This document shows positions 25,481-36,600 of a DNA stretch of 64,000 nt, one piece after another. The notes beneath the pieces are model-generated. The model had not been told where the DNA came from. It searched no databases and saw only the letters and a program-made list of their open reading frames with translations. The position numbers were made by a program, and so were the translations under genes. The stretch spans positions 273,404 through 337,403 of the forward strand of contig NZ_WVIE01000001.1 of NCBI RefSeq assembly GCF_010091945.1, in the 5' to 3' direction. Position 1 is the stretch's first letter; the number at the start of each line of letters is the position of its first letter. This stretch comes from Myxacorys almedinensis A (GTDB taxonomy: Bacteria; Cyanobacteriota; Cyanobacteriia; Leptolyngbyales; Leptolyngbyaceae).

Positions 25481-26530
25481 TCAATTTATGTCTGCTAATT
25501 TGATGCGAGGATCAACCGCTTTCAAAAGCAGATCAGCAATCAAATTACCCACAATCAGCATCACCGCACCCATCATCAGACTTGCCATGATCAGATACAA
25601 ATCTTGCGCCTGCACTGCTTGAAGAATCAATCGTCCTAAGCCCGGCCAGTTGAAGAAAAATTCGATGATAAACGCCCCGCTCAGCAGGCTTGCAAACTCA
25701 AATCCCAGCAGCGTGATCAAAGGATTAATCGCATTTCGCAGCGCGTGAACATAAATGACTCGGTTTTCTGGCAAGCCTTTTGCCCGTGCCGTTTGAATAT
25801 AGTCTTGCCGCAACACATCCAGCAATTGACCCCGCATGATGCGCTGTAACCCAGCAAAACTTGTGACACTCAGCGCGATCGTCGGTAAGATGACATGCCA
25901 ACCCACATCGAGAAACTTACCAAACCAGTTTAAATCAGCGAAATCTACACTGGTCATATCCCCGACCGGAAACAGAGGCGACGTATTTTGCGCCAAAATC
26001 AGCAGCAGCAACGCCGTAATAAAGCTCGGAAATCCTTGCCCGGTGTAGCTAATGACTTGCAAAATTCGATCAACCCAGCGCTGTTGATAAATCGCCGCAA
26101 CAATCCCCAGCGGAATAGCGATCGCCCAGGTTAACACCAGCGAGGTCAACGCAATCAGCAGCGTTGCCGGAACCCGTTCCCACAGGAGCGAAACGACCGA
26201 GCGATTGTAGACAAAGCTGGTGCCAAAATCGCCTTGGGTGACAATGTTCCACACCCAGCGAAAATACTGCTCGATCCAAGATTTATCTAGCAAAAATTGC
26301 CGTCTGAGTTGCTCAATCCGTTCGGGAGAGATTTTAGGATTTTCTCGCAGGGTGTCGAGGTAGTCTCCGGGTGCAAGCTGAATAATGAAGAAACTGAGCG
26401 CTGAGGCAAGGAAGAGGGTAAGGAGAGCTTGTAATAGCCGTTTGATGACATAGACCGTTGTTTCGCTTGCGATCGCGTCTACCAATCGATCTATGCCAGA
26501 TTTAAAAGTTCTACGGGGAGAAGTTGTCAT
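25481..26530 (-). CDS. Peptide/nickel-type ABC transporter permease (DppB/OppB family)
   Basis: This 349-residue permease has an N-terminal span followed by the DppB hallmarks: SALSFFIIQLAPGDYLD (near 45), FLLDKSWIEQYFRWV, GDFGTSFVYNRSV, a conserved EAA-type loop DYIQTARAKGLPENRVIYVH (near 235-255) and FNWPGLGRLILQAVQAQD. Normally it would pair with a DppC permease, two ATPases and a binding protein, none of which are in the window. Cyanobacteria often scatter these subunits, so it may work with components elsewhere. The substrate is unknown. Confidence 0.92.
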   Translation of the reverse strand: MTTSPRRTFKSGIDRLVDAIASETTVYVIKRLLQALLTLFLASALSFFIIQLAPGDYLDTLRENPKISPERIEQLRRQFLLDKSWIEQYFRWVWNIVTQGDFGTSFVYNRSVVSLLWERVPATLLIALTSLVLTWAIAIPLGIVAAIYQQRWVDRILQVISYTGQGFPSFITALLLLILAQNTSPLFPVGDMTSVDFADLNWFGKFLDVGWHVILPTIALSVTSFAGLQRIMRGQLLDVLRQDYIQTARAKGLPENRVIYVHALRNAINPLITLLGFEFASLLSGAFIIEFFFNWPGLGRLILQAVQAQDLYLIMASLMMGAVMLIVGNLIADLLLKAVDPRIKLADIN

Positions 26531-26654
26531 TGCCAGGCTGCAAGATGGGGGGATGAATAGTGATTATAGCCACGATCGCTCTTTCCTAATTGAATCTAGC
26601 TCAATCGATTTGATGTCGATGAGCAGGAAAGCGGCGAGCTTAGCAGAAGAGTTT

Positions 26655-27395
26655 CTATTTCAAGTCGGCAGGATCGATACCTGCGGCTCTGAGCCGTTCT
26701 TCTAGAAGGCTCGCTCTCGCTTCGGCATCTTCTGCCCGTTGATGTTCTTGTTCGGCGCGTTGGCGTTCTTGCTCGGCGCGTTGACGTTCTTGCTCGGCGC
26801 GTTGACGTTCTTGCTCGGCGCGGGTAGCAACTTCTTCATAAGTTTCAAACGGCTGGTCGTCGGGTCGATAGAGTGTAAGTTTTCCCGCGTCGTTTAACTC
26901 AAATCGAACCCGCAAGCGAGGGCTAATCCATTGAGCCATGGCGTCGATTTCTTCTAGCGTATCTTCAACTCGCAGATAGCCTGCCAAATTGAGGCGATCG
27001 GGATCGTATAAGTAATATTCTTCGACGCCATAACGCTCATAAAACAGATGTTTGCGATTCATCTCAGGAACCGTATTTCCAGGCGAGATAATTTCAAACA
27101 CAACTTGCGGCGGAATGCCTTCTTCTCTCCACTGCTGATAGCTGCCTCTATCGCCCTTGGGTCTGCCAAACACCACCATGACATCTGGGGCTTGTCGTAG
27201 CTTGTTGTTTCCCTCAACCGGATACCACAACAAATCGCCGCCCACAAACACGTCTGGATGGTTGGCAAAAATCCAGTCGAGTCCTTTTTTGATGTAAACA
27301 ATGTACTCAAACTGCTTTGTATTGTCTGCCATCGGTTGCCCGTCGCTGTCTGGATAGATGATGTCTGATTGGGTCGATCGCAGGTCTAATACCAT
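26655..27395 (-). CDS. Uma2 family (DUF820) protein with coiled-coil repeat tail
   Basis: About 246 residues from the ATG at 27395. The Uma2/DUF820 core shows the PD-(D/E)XK-like order: GGDLLWYPVEGNNKLRQAPDVMV (Asp), PPQVVFEIISPGNT (Glu-x-x-SP) and YERYGVEEYYLYDPD. After residue 180 a heptad tail, (AEQERQR) repeated four times, forms a likely coiled coil. These proteins are very numerous in cyanobacteria; a restriction-type nuclease fold is assigned but the cellular role is unknown. It is divergent from glyS. Confidence 0.92.
   Translation of the reverse strand: MVLDLRSTQSDIIYPDSDGQPMADNTKQFEYIVYIKKGLDWIFANHPDVFVGGDLLWYPVEGNNKLRQAPDVMVVFGRPKGDRGSYQQWREEGIPPQVVFEIISPGNTVPEMNRKHLFYERYGVEEYYLYDPDRLNLAGYLRVEDTLEEIDAMAQWISPRLRVRFELNDAGKLTLYRPDDQPFETYEEVATRAEQERQRAEQERQRAEQERQRAEQEHQRAEDAEARASLLEERLRAAGIDPADLK
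26737..26820. repeat. In-frame 21-bp tandem repeat in the Uma2 gene
   Basis: Four units of 21 bases (26737, 26758, 26779, 26800) of the form CGTTGACGTTCTTGCTCGGC plus G encode the AEQERQR heptads. Units 3 and 4 are identical, so copy number may vary between strains. Confidence 0.9.
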
Positions 27396-27503
27396 AGCCA
27401 CTGCCTCCAAAAACAAGACCGTATCTTCACCCTTCATCCTACGCGGTAAACTAGTGAAATTGATTAATTTGCGAATTATCTTGCCTCTAGAGACTGAAGA
27501 ATC

Positions 27504-29642
27504 ATGCCGTCATTTTTACTCGAAGTTGGGACAGAAGAATTACCTGCACGTTTTGTCGATGAGGCGCTAAATCAGTGGCGATCGCGCCTTCCAAAACTTC
27601 TGACGGAACTCAATCTCACCTCAGAGGCAATCGAATATTACGGGACGCCGCGCCGCTTGGCGGTTTTGATCAAAGGGTTGCCGAGTCAGCAGCCTGACCA
27701 AGATGAAGAAGTGAAAGGGCCTCCGGCAAAAACAGCCTTCAAAGATGGACAGCCGACCAAAGCGGCAGAAGGCTTTGCTCAGAAGCAAGGCGTTTCCCTC
27801 GATGCGTTGGAAATCCGCCCGACGGAAAAGGGCGATTTTGTCTTTGTGCAGAAACGGATTAAAGGACGTGCGATCGCAGACCTCTTCACCGAACAGGTTC
27901 CCCAATGGATTACCGGACTCGACGGCAAGCGCTTCATGCGTTGGAGCGATGGAGATTTAAAGTTCTCTCGTCCGATTCGATGGTTAGTCGCATTGATCGA
28001 TGATGAGGTTTTACCGATCGCGATTGTTAGTCATTCCATTTCTTATCACAGCAGTCGCCAATCTTTAGGGCATCGCGTTTTGCATCCAAATCCTGTTTCG
28101 ATTCCCAATGCAGAAGCGTATGTTTCTACGTTGGCGTCTGCGTTTGTCAATGTCGATCCTCAGCAGCGACAAACCACGATTGAGTCTCAAGTGCGAGCCG
28201 CCGCAGAACAGGTTGGAGGCATTGCGATCGTGAACCCCGATCTGTTGCGTGAAGTGACGAATTTGGTCGAATATCCGTCTGCGGTTGTTGGCAAATTTGA
28301 TGCAGAATTTTTAGAGATTCCGTCAGAAGTGGTAACAACAGAAATGGAAAGTCACCAGCGCTATTTTCCGGTTTGTCAGAAAGGCTCGAAGGAGTTACTC
28401 CCCTATTTTATTACGGCCTCTAATGGCGATCCAAAAAAGGCAGATATTATTGCGGCGGGAAACGAACGAGTGATTCGAGCGCGGTTATCGGATGGCAAAT
28501 TTTTCTTTGACGCCGATCGCAAAGTGCCGCTCGAAAGCTACTTACCTAAACTCGAAACGGTGACCTTTCAAGCGGATCTCGGATCGGTAAGATCGAAGGT
28601 GGATCGAATTGGTGCGATCGCATCTCAACTCGCTACTCAACTAAACATCACAGGCGAGACTTCAACGCACATTCAACGCGCCGCACTCTTGTGTAAAGCC
28701 GATCTCGTGACGCAAATGGTGGGAGAATTTCCTGAATTGCAGGGCGTCATGGGTGAGAAATATGCGCGATCGAGCGGTGAACCCGAAGCGGTTGCCGTTG
28801 CAATTTCAGAACATTATTTGCCCAAAGGCGCAGGCGATGCGTTGCCTCAAACAATTGTCGGGCAAGTGGTTGGTCTTGCCGATCGCTTGGATACCCTCGT
28901 TGGAATTTTTGGGCTAGGACTGATTCCGTCCGGGTCATCTGATCCGTTTGCGTTGCGGCGGGCAGCAACCGCGATCGTCAACATCACCTGGGCAGCCAAT
29001 CTCAATCTCAATCTCAACGAACTGCTGGACGCGATCGTAACTACTTCTGACCAACTCAAACTCACGCCTGAAGATCTGCTGAAACAGCTAAAAGAGTTCT
29101 TCTTGCAACGAGTTGAAACATTGCTGCGTGAAGATCGAACCATTGATTATGACTTAGTGAATGCGGTGTTGGGTGAGAACGACCAGGCGTATACAGAGCG
29201 GGCGTTGTCTAATTTGTTGGACGTGCGCGATCGCGCCTCATTCCTCCAAACGATTCGCAACGACGGGCGCTTGTCTGCCATCTACGAAACCGTAAACCGC
29301 GCCTCTCGCCTCGCCGCTCAAGGCAACTTAGACACTCAACAGCTTGATCCAACCGCTGTTGTTCGCCCTGATCTATTCCAAAAGAATTCCGAGAAAGCGT
29401 TCTACGATGCTTTGCAGCAGTTAAACCAAACCATGCAAGGGCACGCAGACTATGCCAAACTGATCGACGCTCTTAGCCAGAGCGCACCTACAGTCAGCCG
29501 CTTTTTTGATGGTGAAGATAGCGTACTGGTGATGGATGACGATCCTGATATCAAACAGAATCGCTTGAACCTACTCGGAATTCTCCGCAATCACGGGCGC
29601 GTATTAGCGGATTTTGGAGCCATTGCGAAACAAGCTTCCTAA
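27504..29642 (+). CDS. glyS: Glycyl-tRNA synthetase beta subunit
   Basis: This 712-residue subunit has the conserved start [15 protein letters not shown], the early motif [11 protein letters not shown], the core [14 protein letters not shown] and [21 protein letters not shown] (HD-like domain). The C-terminal anticodon-binding region ends with [22 protein letters not shown]. The length is normal for the family. With the alpha subunit (GlyQ, not in this window) it charges tRNA-Gly in the cytoplasm. The gene is convergent with the DUF6887 gene, overlapping it by 4 nt at their 3' ends. Confidence 0.97.
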   Translation: MPSFLLEVGTEELPARFVDEALNQWRSRLPKLLTELNLTSEAIEYYGTPRRLAVLIKGLPSQQPDQDEEVKGPPAKTAFKDGQPTKAAEGFAQKQGVSLDALEIRPTEKGDFVFVQKRIKGRAIADLFTEQVPQWITGLDGKRFMRWSDGDLKFSRPIRWLVALIDDEVLPIAIVSHSISYHSSRQSLGHRVLHPNPVSIPNAEAYVSTLASAFVNVDPQQRQTTIESQVRAAAEQVGGIAIVNPDLLREVTNLVEYPSAVVGKFDAEFLEIPSEVVTTEMESHQRYFPVCQKGSKELLPYFITASNGDPKKADIIAAGNERVIRARLSDGKFFFDADRKVPLESYLPKLETVTFQADLGSVRSKVDRIGAIASQLATQLNITGETSTHIQRAALLCKADLVTQMVGEFPELQGVMGEKYARSSGEPEAVAVAISEHYLPKGAGDALPQTIVGQVVGLADRLDTLVGIFGLGLIPSGSSDPFALRRAATAIVNITWAANLNLNLNELLDAIVTTSDQLKLTPEDLLKQLKEFFLQRVETLLREDRTIDYDLVNAVLGENDQAYTERALSNLLDVRDRASFLQTIRNDGRLSAIYETVNRASRLAAQGNLDTQQLDPTAVVRPDLFQKNSEKAFYDALQQLNQTMQGHADYAKLIDALSQSAPTVSRFFDGEDSVLVMDDDPDIKQNRLNLLGILRNHGRVLADFGAIAKQAS

Positions 29643-29833
29643 GCTCCCCGCCGTTTGCGATGCTCTTCGTAAATTTCGGGCAAGCGATCGGCATCTTCTG
29701 CCGAATAGCGTTGGGTGTTGGGATTCAGATGAATCTTTTCGATGATCGCGTGAATGGCTTCCCCATCGTTACGGTTTTCTAGCAAATACGCTTTCAACTC
29801 AGGGATACTCATTATTTTAAAGTTAGGCTTCAT
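29639..29833 (-). CDS. DUF6887-type small protein
   Basis: About 64 residues from the ATG at 29833 ([23 protein letters not shown]). The start KPNFK-M-x-x-ELKAY-L-x-x-R-x-D is the recurrent pattern of the cyanobacterial DUF6887 family; the tail is charged ([15 protein letters not shown]). It overlaps the DUF6888-type gene by 11 nt as the second gene of the pair, so the two are coupled. The function is unknown; the two-gene, overlapping layout is reminiscent of toxin-antitoxin modules. Confidence 0.8.
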   Translation of the reverse strand: MKPNFKIMSIPELKAYLLENRNDGEAIHAIIEKIHLNPNTQRYSAEDADRLPEIYEEHRKRRGA

Positions 29834-30008
29834 TATCAAATTCCCACTCTCCATCAGGGTTGATCACAATTGCCATTTCTTCTCCTGCCAAAATAAAGAT
29901 TTCTCCGTTTCGCTCATCGAGTCTAACAATCCAGATCGGGAGAAACATAGCGGTAATTCGTTGGCAGAGAATAAAACATTTCGCTTCTTGCTTAGCGGTT
30001 GGGTACAT
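29823..30008 (-). CDS. DUF6888-type small protein
   Basis: A 61-residue protein with the pattern MYPTAKQEAKCFILCQRITA then MFLPIWIVRLDERNGEIFILAGEE and INPDGEW. This matches the DUF6888 family (Cys-x-x-x-C in the first helix, LDERxxxIFILAGEE). It precedes the DUF6887-type gene and overlaps it by 11 nt. No enzymatic motif is visible. The assignment rests on pattern recall rather than a search. Confidence 0.8.
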   Translation of the reverse strand: MYPTAKQEAKCFILCQRITAMFLPIWIVRLDERNGEIFILAGEEMAIVINPDGEWEFDNEA

Positions 30009-30129
30009 TGGTCGTTACATTCTAACGAGTAAATTATACGTGTAGGAAATACCATGTCACAATCCTATGAACTGTAATGAATCTTTAGGCAGTACGATAA
30101 AGAGTGCAAATTTCTCGCCCCTGTTGACG

Positions 30130-31491
30130 ATGCCTAGCGCTTCTGTAATTGGTTTAGGAAAATCTGGGAATGCCGCCGCTCGATTGCTCAACCGAGAAGG
30201 ATGGCAAGTTACGATTAGCGATCGCGGCACCTCTGCGGCATTGCACCAACAGCAACACGATTTTCTCTCTGAAGGAATTAACGTTCAGCTTGGCGATACC
30301 TTTGATCCAGAATCTACCAAGCCAGAGTTAATTGTGGTCAGTCCGGGGGTGCCGTGGGATCTTCCGAGTTTGGTCAAGGCGCGAGAGTTGGGGATCGACA
30401 CGATCGGAGAGATGGAACTCGCGTGGCGCTATCTTCAATTCTGCCCGTGGGTTGCAATTACGGGCACCAATGGCAAAACGACGACGACAGCGCTAACCGC
30501 CGCAATTTTTGAGACGGCAGGGTGCCGTGCGCCTGCGTTTGGCAACATTGGCTATGCCGCCTGTGAAGTCGCGCTATTGGAGCAAAAACCAGACTATGCG
30601 ATCGCAGAACTCAGCAGCTATCAGATCGAATCTTCTCCTGCGATCGCGCCTAAAATCGGCATCTGGACAACCTTCACACCTGACCATCTTGCCCGTCATA
30701 AAACCCTAGAAAACTATTTCAATCTCAAAGCTCACTTGCTCCAACAATCCGACATTCAAATCCTCAACGGAGATGATCCTTACCTACGCAACATTGGACT
30801 TCAGCACAGCTATCCCGTTCACGCTGAGGCGTGTTGGACGAGTGTGAACGGCAAATCTAAATTGTTGGGCAAGTCCGAACTCGGTGCGTATATTGAAGAC
30901 GGTTGGGTGATCATGGCAGATCAGCAAATCGTTCGGGCGGATGCACTGCGGATGCCAGGAGCGCACAATTTGCAAAATCTTTTGATGTCAGTGGCGGCAG
31001 CGCATTTATCGGGTGTGGAGAATGATGCGATCGCAACAGCCGTTGCAGAATTTCCGGGTGTGGCTCATCGATTGGAACAGGTTTGCACCTGGAATGGCAT
31101 CGATTTTATCAATGACAGCAAAGCCACAAATTATGATGCTGCCGAAGTTGGATTGTCGGCGGTTAAACGTCCCGCCATTTTGATCGCTGGCGGTGAGCCG
31201 AAAGTTGGCAACGATCACGCCTGGCTCAAGGTGATTCAACGCAACGCCGCCGCCGTACTGCTGATTGGCGAAGCGGCTCCTACCTTTGCAAAACGGCTCG
31301 ATGACATTGGATATTCCACCTATGAAATTGTAGAAACGATGGAGCGGGCAGTAGAGCGATCGCGAGAGGTGGCAAAACAATATTCTGCTCAGGTCGTCTT
31401 GTTTTCGCCTGCGTGCGCCAGTTTTGACAAATATCCCAACTTCGAGCAACGCGGGGATCACTTCCGACAGTTATGTTTAGAAATGCTTTAG
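30130..31491 (+). CDS. murD: UDP-N-acetylmuramoylalanine--D-glutamate ligase
   Basis: About 454 residues from the ATG at 30130 ([13 protein letters not shown]); the frame opens at 30067, but the extra 21 codons are unlike the family. The N-terminal Rossmann domain has [15 protein letters not shown], the ATP loop reads [14 protein letters not shown], and the later motifs are [31 protein letters not shown] and [10 protein letters not shown]. MurD adds D-Glu to UDP-MurNAc-L-Ala in cytoplasmic peptidoglycan synthesis. It stands alone, divergent from the DUF6888 gene. Confidence 0.97.
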   Translation: MPSASVIGLGKSGNAAARLLNREGWQVTISDRGTSAALHQQQHDFLSEGINVQLGDTFDPESTKPELIVVSPGVPWDLPSLVKARELGIDTIGEMELAWRYLQFCPWVAITGTNGKTTTTALTAAIFETAGCRAPAFGNIGYAACEVALLEQKPDYAIAELSSYQIESSPAIAPKIGIWTTFTPDHLARHKTLENYFNLKAHLLQQSDIQILNGDDPYLRNIGLQHSYPVHAEACWTSVNGKSKLLGKSELGAYIEDGWVIMADQQIVRADALRMPGAHNLQNLLMSVAAAHLSGVENDAIATAVAEFPGVAHRLEQVCTWNGIDFINDSKATNYDAAEVGLSAVKRPAILIAGGEPKVGNDHAWLKVIQRNAAAVLLIGEAAPTFAKRLDDIGYSTYEIVETMERAVERSREVAKQYSAQVVLFSPACASFDKYPNFEQRGDHFRQLCLEML

Positions 31492-32099
31492 GACTAACGC
31501 AGTTGCCTGATAAAAGAGAAAAACCCCTGGGCGTCTGTCCGTGTTTCGACTCCAAAGGCTTTTCTGCTTTTCTATTTCGCTCTTTAACTCCTCACAACCC
31601 TATAGTCCTGCCATCCCTCTAATTTATCTATACACCTTGGGACAGATTTTGAAGTGGCTTCTTCATGACGGTTGCTTAAAAGGGGGTGCAAGCCGCTGCT
31701 CTTTTAAGGTTGTACCAAATTGATTGTTCACTGCGACAGATCCTCGACCCCCATGGTCAGGAGAGACTTTCTGGCTCCTCTCCTGACTCAGGAGGGGTTG
31801 GGGGAGATCGCACATCTCTAGCCTTGACAGATTAATTTGGTATTACGTTTAGAACAATAACCCCTCAATTGGGCACTGCATCTAGCTTCTATTTCGATAC
31901 CCAACAAACGGCTGCATACTTTACAAGGCAGGCAGCAATCGATAGCTTTTTAGAAGAGCTTTCCTCTATAATTTGACAGACCCTAAATTTCTTACACGTA
32001 CTATATTTTCACGCCAACCCGTTTTTTCATCATTCAAGTTACGTCATTTCGGTAAGTGAGCGATCTTTGCAGTTCCGCCCTTAATTATTGATCACCATC
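31492..32099. other. Long intergenic region with MITE-like element
   Basis: About 600 bases between murD and the efflux operon. It contains the MITE-like element (31713-31842) and otherwise AT-rich sequence with no convincing gene. The region upstream of 32100 must hold the efflux promoter; no clear box stands out. Confidence 0.6.
31713..31842. mobile_element. MITE-like element, copy B
   Basis: This 130-bp non-coding element is bounded by TACCAAATTGAT (31713-31724) and ATTAATTTGGTA (31831-31842), inverted repeats matching at 11 of 12 positions. The interior aligns with 13805-13951. TA at each end would fit a TA-target (IS630/Tc1-like) element; that class is inferred. The left 11-mer TACCAAATTGA is also found at 63925. 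Confidence 0.75.
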
Positions 32100-33434
32100 A
32101 TGATGCCAGCAGATTCTCCCGATCGCGCTACGCCTACCTCAGATGCTGATCACCACGAATCTTCTTCGATTCCTCAGCTTCGTCATCCGCATCGAAAAAC
32201 ATTTTGGTTTAGCCTTATCGGGCTGGCACTTTTGCTGGCTGGGCTTGGTTTTGGGTGGCGCTGGTGGCAAGGTCGCCAATCTGCCGCCCAAGCTCCGCCA
32301 GATGCAGCCCGTGCATCAGCCGTCTCTCTCGAAACGCTTGATACCGGAACGGTACAAGAAACCTCAGAGTTTGTCGGCAATCTTGACTCCTTAAACTCGG
32401 TACAGCTTAGACCAGAAGTGAGCGGGCGAGTCAGTCAAATTTTTGTGCAGGCTGGCGATCGCGTGGAAACTGGCGCACGCTTGATTCAACTCAACCCGGA
32501 TGTAAGGCAGGCAGAGGTTGCCAGTTCTCAAGCGGCTGTCAATTCGGCGCGAGCGGCTCGCAGCACCGCAAATCAGGAATTACAGGCGCTCCAGGCAGGC
32601 CGGGGAGAAGCGATCGCAGAGGTAGATCTGCAAAATGCAGAATATCAGCGGCGGCTGCAACTGTTTCGGGCAGGGGCGGTTTCGCGATCAGAACTGGATA
32701 TTCGGGAGCGCGATCGCAGGAGCGCGATCGCGCGTCTCAACGCAGCAAATCAGCGGATTGAGGCGGCTCGTGCCAGATTGTCTGAATCGGAATCGGCTGT
32801 CCAGCAAGCACAGGCGCAAGTAGACGCTGCCCAAGCAACCCTGCAAAACAACACCGTGACCGCCCCGTTTGCAGGTACGGTCGGCGATATTCCAGTGAAG
32901 GTTGGGGAATTTGTCGCCACAGAGGACGTTATGGGGACGCTGACGCAAAACAACCAATTGGAGTTACGGCTGTCCATTCCGGTGGAGCGATCGTCGGTGC
33001 TGCGACCTGGGCTGCGAGTAGAACTCAGTGATGCCCAGGGCAAACCGTTGGGAGTGGGGCAGATTAGTTTTGTTGAGTCGCGCGTGCAAGCCGCTGCTCA
33101 AAGCATTCTCGCCAAAGCTGTGTTTAACAATGCTCAAGGGCAACTGCGAGACAACCAATTTGTGCGATCGCGGGTGGTGTGGAGCGAAAAACCTGGCGTT
33201 TTAGTTCCCACAACGGCAGTGTCGCGGTTTGCCGGACAGCCGTTTGTATTTGTGGCAAAGCAACAGCAAGCAGAGGGACAACCACCCCTTGTGGCTGAGC
33301 AGCGCCCTGTCAAATTGGGCGCACTGCAAGGAAACCGCTATCAGGTACTAGATGGAGTGCAAGCTGGTGAGCAAATTGTGGTGTCTGGAACGTTGGGTCT
33401 GATGAATGGTGCGCCCATTAATCCTCAGCAATAG
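32100..33434 (+). CDS. RND efflux periplasmic adaptor (membrane fusion) protein
   Basis: About 444 residues from the ATG at 32100. It has a cytoplasmic polar start, one span (FSLIGLALLLAGLGFGW), a lipoyl half-motif (VQLRPEVSGRVSQIFVQAGD), a long Gln/Ala-rich coiled-coil hairpin (about 135-250), the second lipoyl half (TVTAPFAGTVGDIPVKVGEF) and a beta-barrel domain. This is the AcrA/MexA plan. The pump gene starts 187 nt downstream on the same strand. It should link the pump to a TolC-type channel, which is not in the window. Confidence 0.95.
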   Translation: MMPADSPDRATPTSDADHHESSSIPQLRHPHRKTFWFSLIGLALLLAGLGFGWRWWQGRQSAAQAPPDAARASAVSLETLDTGTVQETSEFVGNLDSLNSVQLRPEVSGRVSQIFVQAGDRVETGARLIQLNPDVRQAEVASSQAAVNSARAARSTANQELQALQAGRGEAIAEVDLQNAEYQRRLQLFRAGAVSRSELDIRERDRRSAIARLNAANQRIEAARARLSESESAVQQAQAQVDAAQATLQNNTVTAPFAGTVGDIPVKVGEFVATEDVMGTLTQNNQLELRLSIPVERSSVLRPGLRVELSDAQGKPLGVGQISFVESRVQAAAQSILAKAVFNNAQGQLRDNQFVRSRVVWSEKPGVLVPTTAVSRFAGQPFVFVAKQQQAEGQPPLVAEQRPVKLGALQGNRYQVLDGVQAGEQIVVSGTLGLMNGAPINPQQ

Positions 33435-33620
33435 GGTCTCAACCAAGCTGCGATCGCTCCCGTCGCAAACGTTGAACCGCCGCCAATGAACCCGAAGAGT
33501 TAACTCATACCAGGAGAAGCAAGGAACGGCTTTAGCAACGCTTTGCACGGAAAAACAAGTCAACCGTCAGCCTGAATTGGGTGAATTACTCGTCTCTCCA
33601 CTACGACCCCCTAAGCGATT

Positions 33621-36600
33621 ATGTTTGCTGAATTTTTTATTAGACGACCTGTTTTCGCTTCCGTTTGTGCCATTATCATCGTGCTGTTGGGTGCAGCGAG
33701 CATCCCGACGTTACCGATCGCGCAATATCCCAAAGTTGCGCCCACTCAAGTTGTGGTCACCTCAAACTACACCGGGGCGAGTGCAGAAGTGGTGGAGAAC
33801 ACGGTGACCAACATTATTGAGCGAGAAATTAACGGGGTGGAAGGGCTGCGCTATCTTGAGTCGAGCAGCAGCAACTCAGGAACGAGTACGATCACCGCCA
33901 CCTTTGAGAGCGATCGCAACGAAGATTTAGCCGCGATCGATGTGCAAAACCGCGTATCTCGCGCCGAACCACAACTGCCCGAATCGGTGCAGCGCACGGG
34001 CATATCGGTGAACCGCAGCAATAGCGGATTCCTGCTGGCGATCGGCATCTTTGCTGAAAATAACGCGTACGAACCCCTCTTTCTGAGCAACTATGTCGAT
34101 CGCTACGTGATCGACGCGATCCGGAGAATTCAAGGCGTTGCTGAAGTGCAACTTTTTGGCGAACGGCAATATGCCATGCGGCTGTGGCTCGATCCGCCCC
34201 GGCTAGCTGCTCGCAGCCTCACCCCGCAAGATGTAGTGAATGCGCTCAGTGACCAAAACGTGCAGGTAGGAGTCGGGCAACTCGGGCAACCCCCAGTTCG
34301 AGATAATCTGGAGTACCAGATTGATTTAGAAGCGCGGACTCAATTTACCGAGCCGTCGCAGTTTGAGAACCTAATTCTCAGAGCCGAGGACAATGGTTCG
34401 CTGGTTCGCCTCAAAGATGTGGGACGGGTGGAACTGGGAGCAGAAAACTATGGCTCGTTTTTGCGCTACCGAGGGCAGGATGCTGTAGGAATCGGAGTCT
34501 CTCAATTGTCCAACAGCAATGCTCTTGAGGTTGCCGATCAGGTCAAGGCGGAAATGGCTCGGTTGCAAACCACGTTTCCCCCAGGGATCAAGTATGAAGT
34601 TGCGTTTGACACAACAAGTTTTGTGAGAGCCTCTCTAGAGGAAGTGATCATCACCCTCTTCATTGCTGTTGCCTTGGTAATTTTGATCATCTTTCTTTTT
34701 CTTCAAGATTGGCGAACCACGTTAATTCCATCGATTACAATTCCGGCAGCGTTGATCGGCACCTTTCTATTCATTCGGGGTTTCGGATTTTCCATTAATT
34801 CGTTAACGCTGTTTGGGCTGACCCTAGCCACGGGGATGGTGGTTGACGATGCGATCGTGGTGGTCGAGGATATTGGTAAAAAAATCAAAGAGCAAGGGAT
34901 GCGCCCGCGCCAAGCTGCGATCGCAGCCATGCAAGAACTATCGAGCGCCGTCGTTGCCACGTCTCTTGTGTTGATGGCGGTCTTTGTTCCGGTCGCCTTT
35001 TTTCCTGGCATTACCGGAGCCTTCTATCGCCAGTTTGCGCTAACGATCGCCTTTTCGATCGCCGTTTCAACCTTTCTAGCCTTGACGCTAACGCCCTCCC
35101 TCGCGGGGTTGTTATTGCGTCGAGATCAGCATCCTCCCCGATGGGCAAACTGGTTTTTCATCCGGTTCAATCGAGGGCTAGACTGGCTGCGGCGGGGTCA
35201 TCAGTCGATTCTGGGCTACCTTGTCCAGGTTAAAGGTTTGGTTGTCGGAGTCTTTGTTGTGCTGCTGGGCATTACAGCCCTGCTTTACATTCAGGTTCCC
35301 ACTGGCTTTTTGCCCGAAGAAGATCAGGGCTATTTCATTACGATCGTTCAGGCTCCGGAAGGCGTTTCGCTTAGCTACACCGATACAGCCATTCGCAAAA
35401 TCGAAGAGAAACTGCTGCCCCTCGATGAAGTGGTAGGAACCTTTGCAGTGGGAGGATTTAGCTTTAGCGGCAACTCCTCTAATACGGGAATTATTTTTAC
35501 GACGCTAAAACCTTGGGCAGAGCGTAGAGGCAAAGATCAATCGATTCAAGCCTTGATTCAGACCTTAACTGCGGAACTCTCGACGATTCCAGAAGCTCTG
35601 ATTTTGCCCATCAACCCCCCGGTCGTGCAGGGGTTGGGTAACTTTGGTGGCTTTACCCTAAAACTGCAAGATCGGCGCAGTGGCGGTGAACTAGACGGAT
35701 TGGTGCAAACCTTGGGGCAGGTGCTAGGGCAAGCCAACCAAACCGAAGGACTCCAGGGCGTATTTAGTACATTTTCTGCCAACTCCCCGAAGTATCAGAT
35801 CGACATCAATCGCGAGATGGCTGAATCGCTGCGGGTTTCGGTAGGCGATATTTTGCAGACGCTGCAAACGGCGATCGGGTCTCAATATGTGAATGATTTC
35901 ACGTTAGAGCAGCGCAATTATCGCGTGTATGTGCAAGCCGATCAGCAATATCGCACTAAGCCAGAAGACATCAATCAGCTTTACGTGCGATCGGCAACCG
36001 ATCAAATGATTCCGCTCAGCAATCTAGTAACGCTGACCCCAACGACATCTCCTCAAACCATCACGCACTATAATCTGTTTCGGGCGGTCGAAATTACGGG
36101 CAACCCTGCCCCAGGCTATAGCTCAGGAGATGCGATCGCAAAAATGCAGGAGGTTGCCCAATCGTTACCTGCCGGATTTAGCTATGAATGGTCGGGCTTG
36201 TCTCTCGATGAAATTGAGTCTGGATCACAAGCCCCATTGATCTTTGGGTTGGGGCTGGTGCTGGTGTTTTTGGTCTTGGCGGCGCAGTACGAAAACTATG
36301 TCGATCCGATCATCATTTTGTTAGCCGTTCCCTTAGCAATTCTAGGGGCGTTGCTCGCTCAATCTTTGCGCGGGCTGCAAAACGACATTTACTGTCAGAT
36401 TGGGCTAGTGATGCTGATTGGCTTATCGAGCAAAAATTCGATTTTGATTGTTGAGTTTGCCAATCAATTGCGGGGCAAAGGGTTGTCGATTACCAACGCG
36501 GCGTTAGATGCGGCTCAAGAGCGGTTACGCCCCATTCTGATGACGGCTCTATCGACCTTGCTCGGCATTTTTCCGTTGGTCATTGCCACAGGAGCCGGGG

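Noticed and set aside
26779..26820. Short repeats considered as a CRISPR array, also those at 21019-21228
   Set aside because: Units are contiguous without unique spacers, one set is in-frame coding, and no cas genes are present.
31586..31600. AACTCCTCACAACCC resembles the unpaired ACTCCTCAC core of the cyanobacterial small RNA Yfr1
   Set aside because: The two flanking hairpins and terminal T-run of Yfr1 are missing, so this is probably chance.
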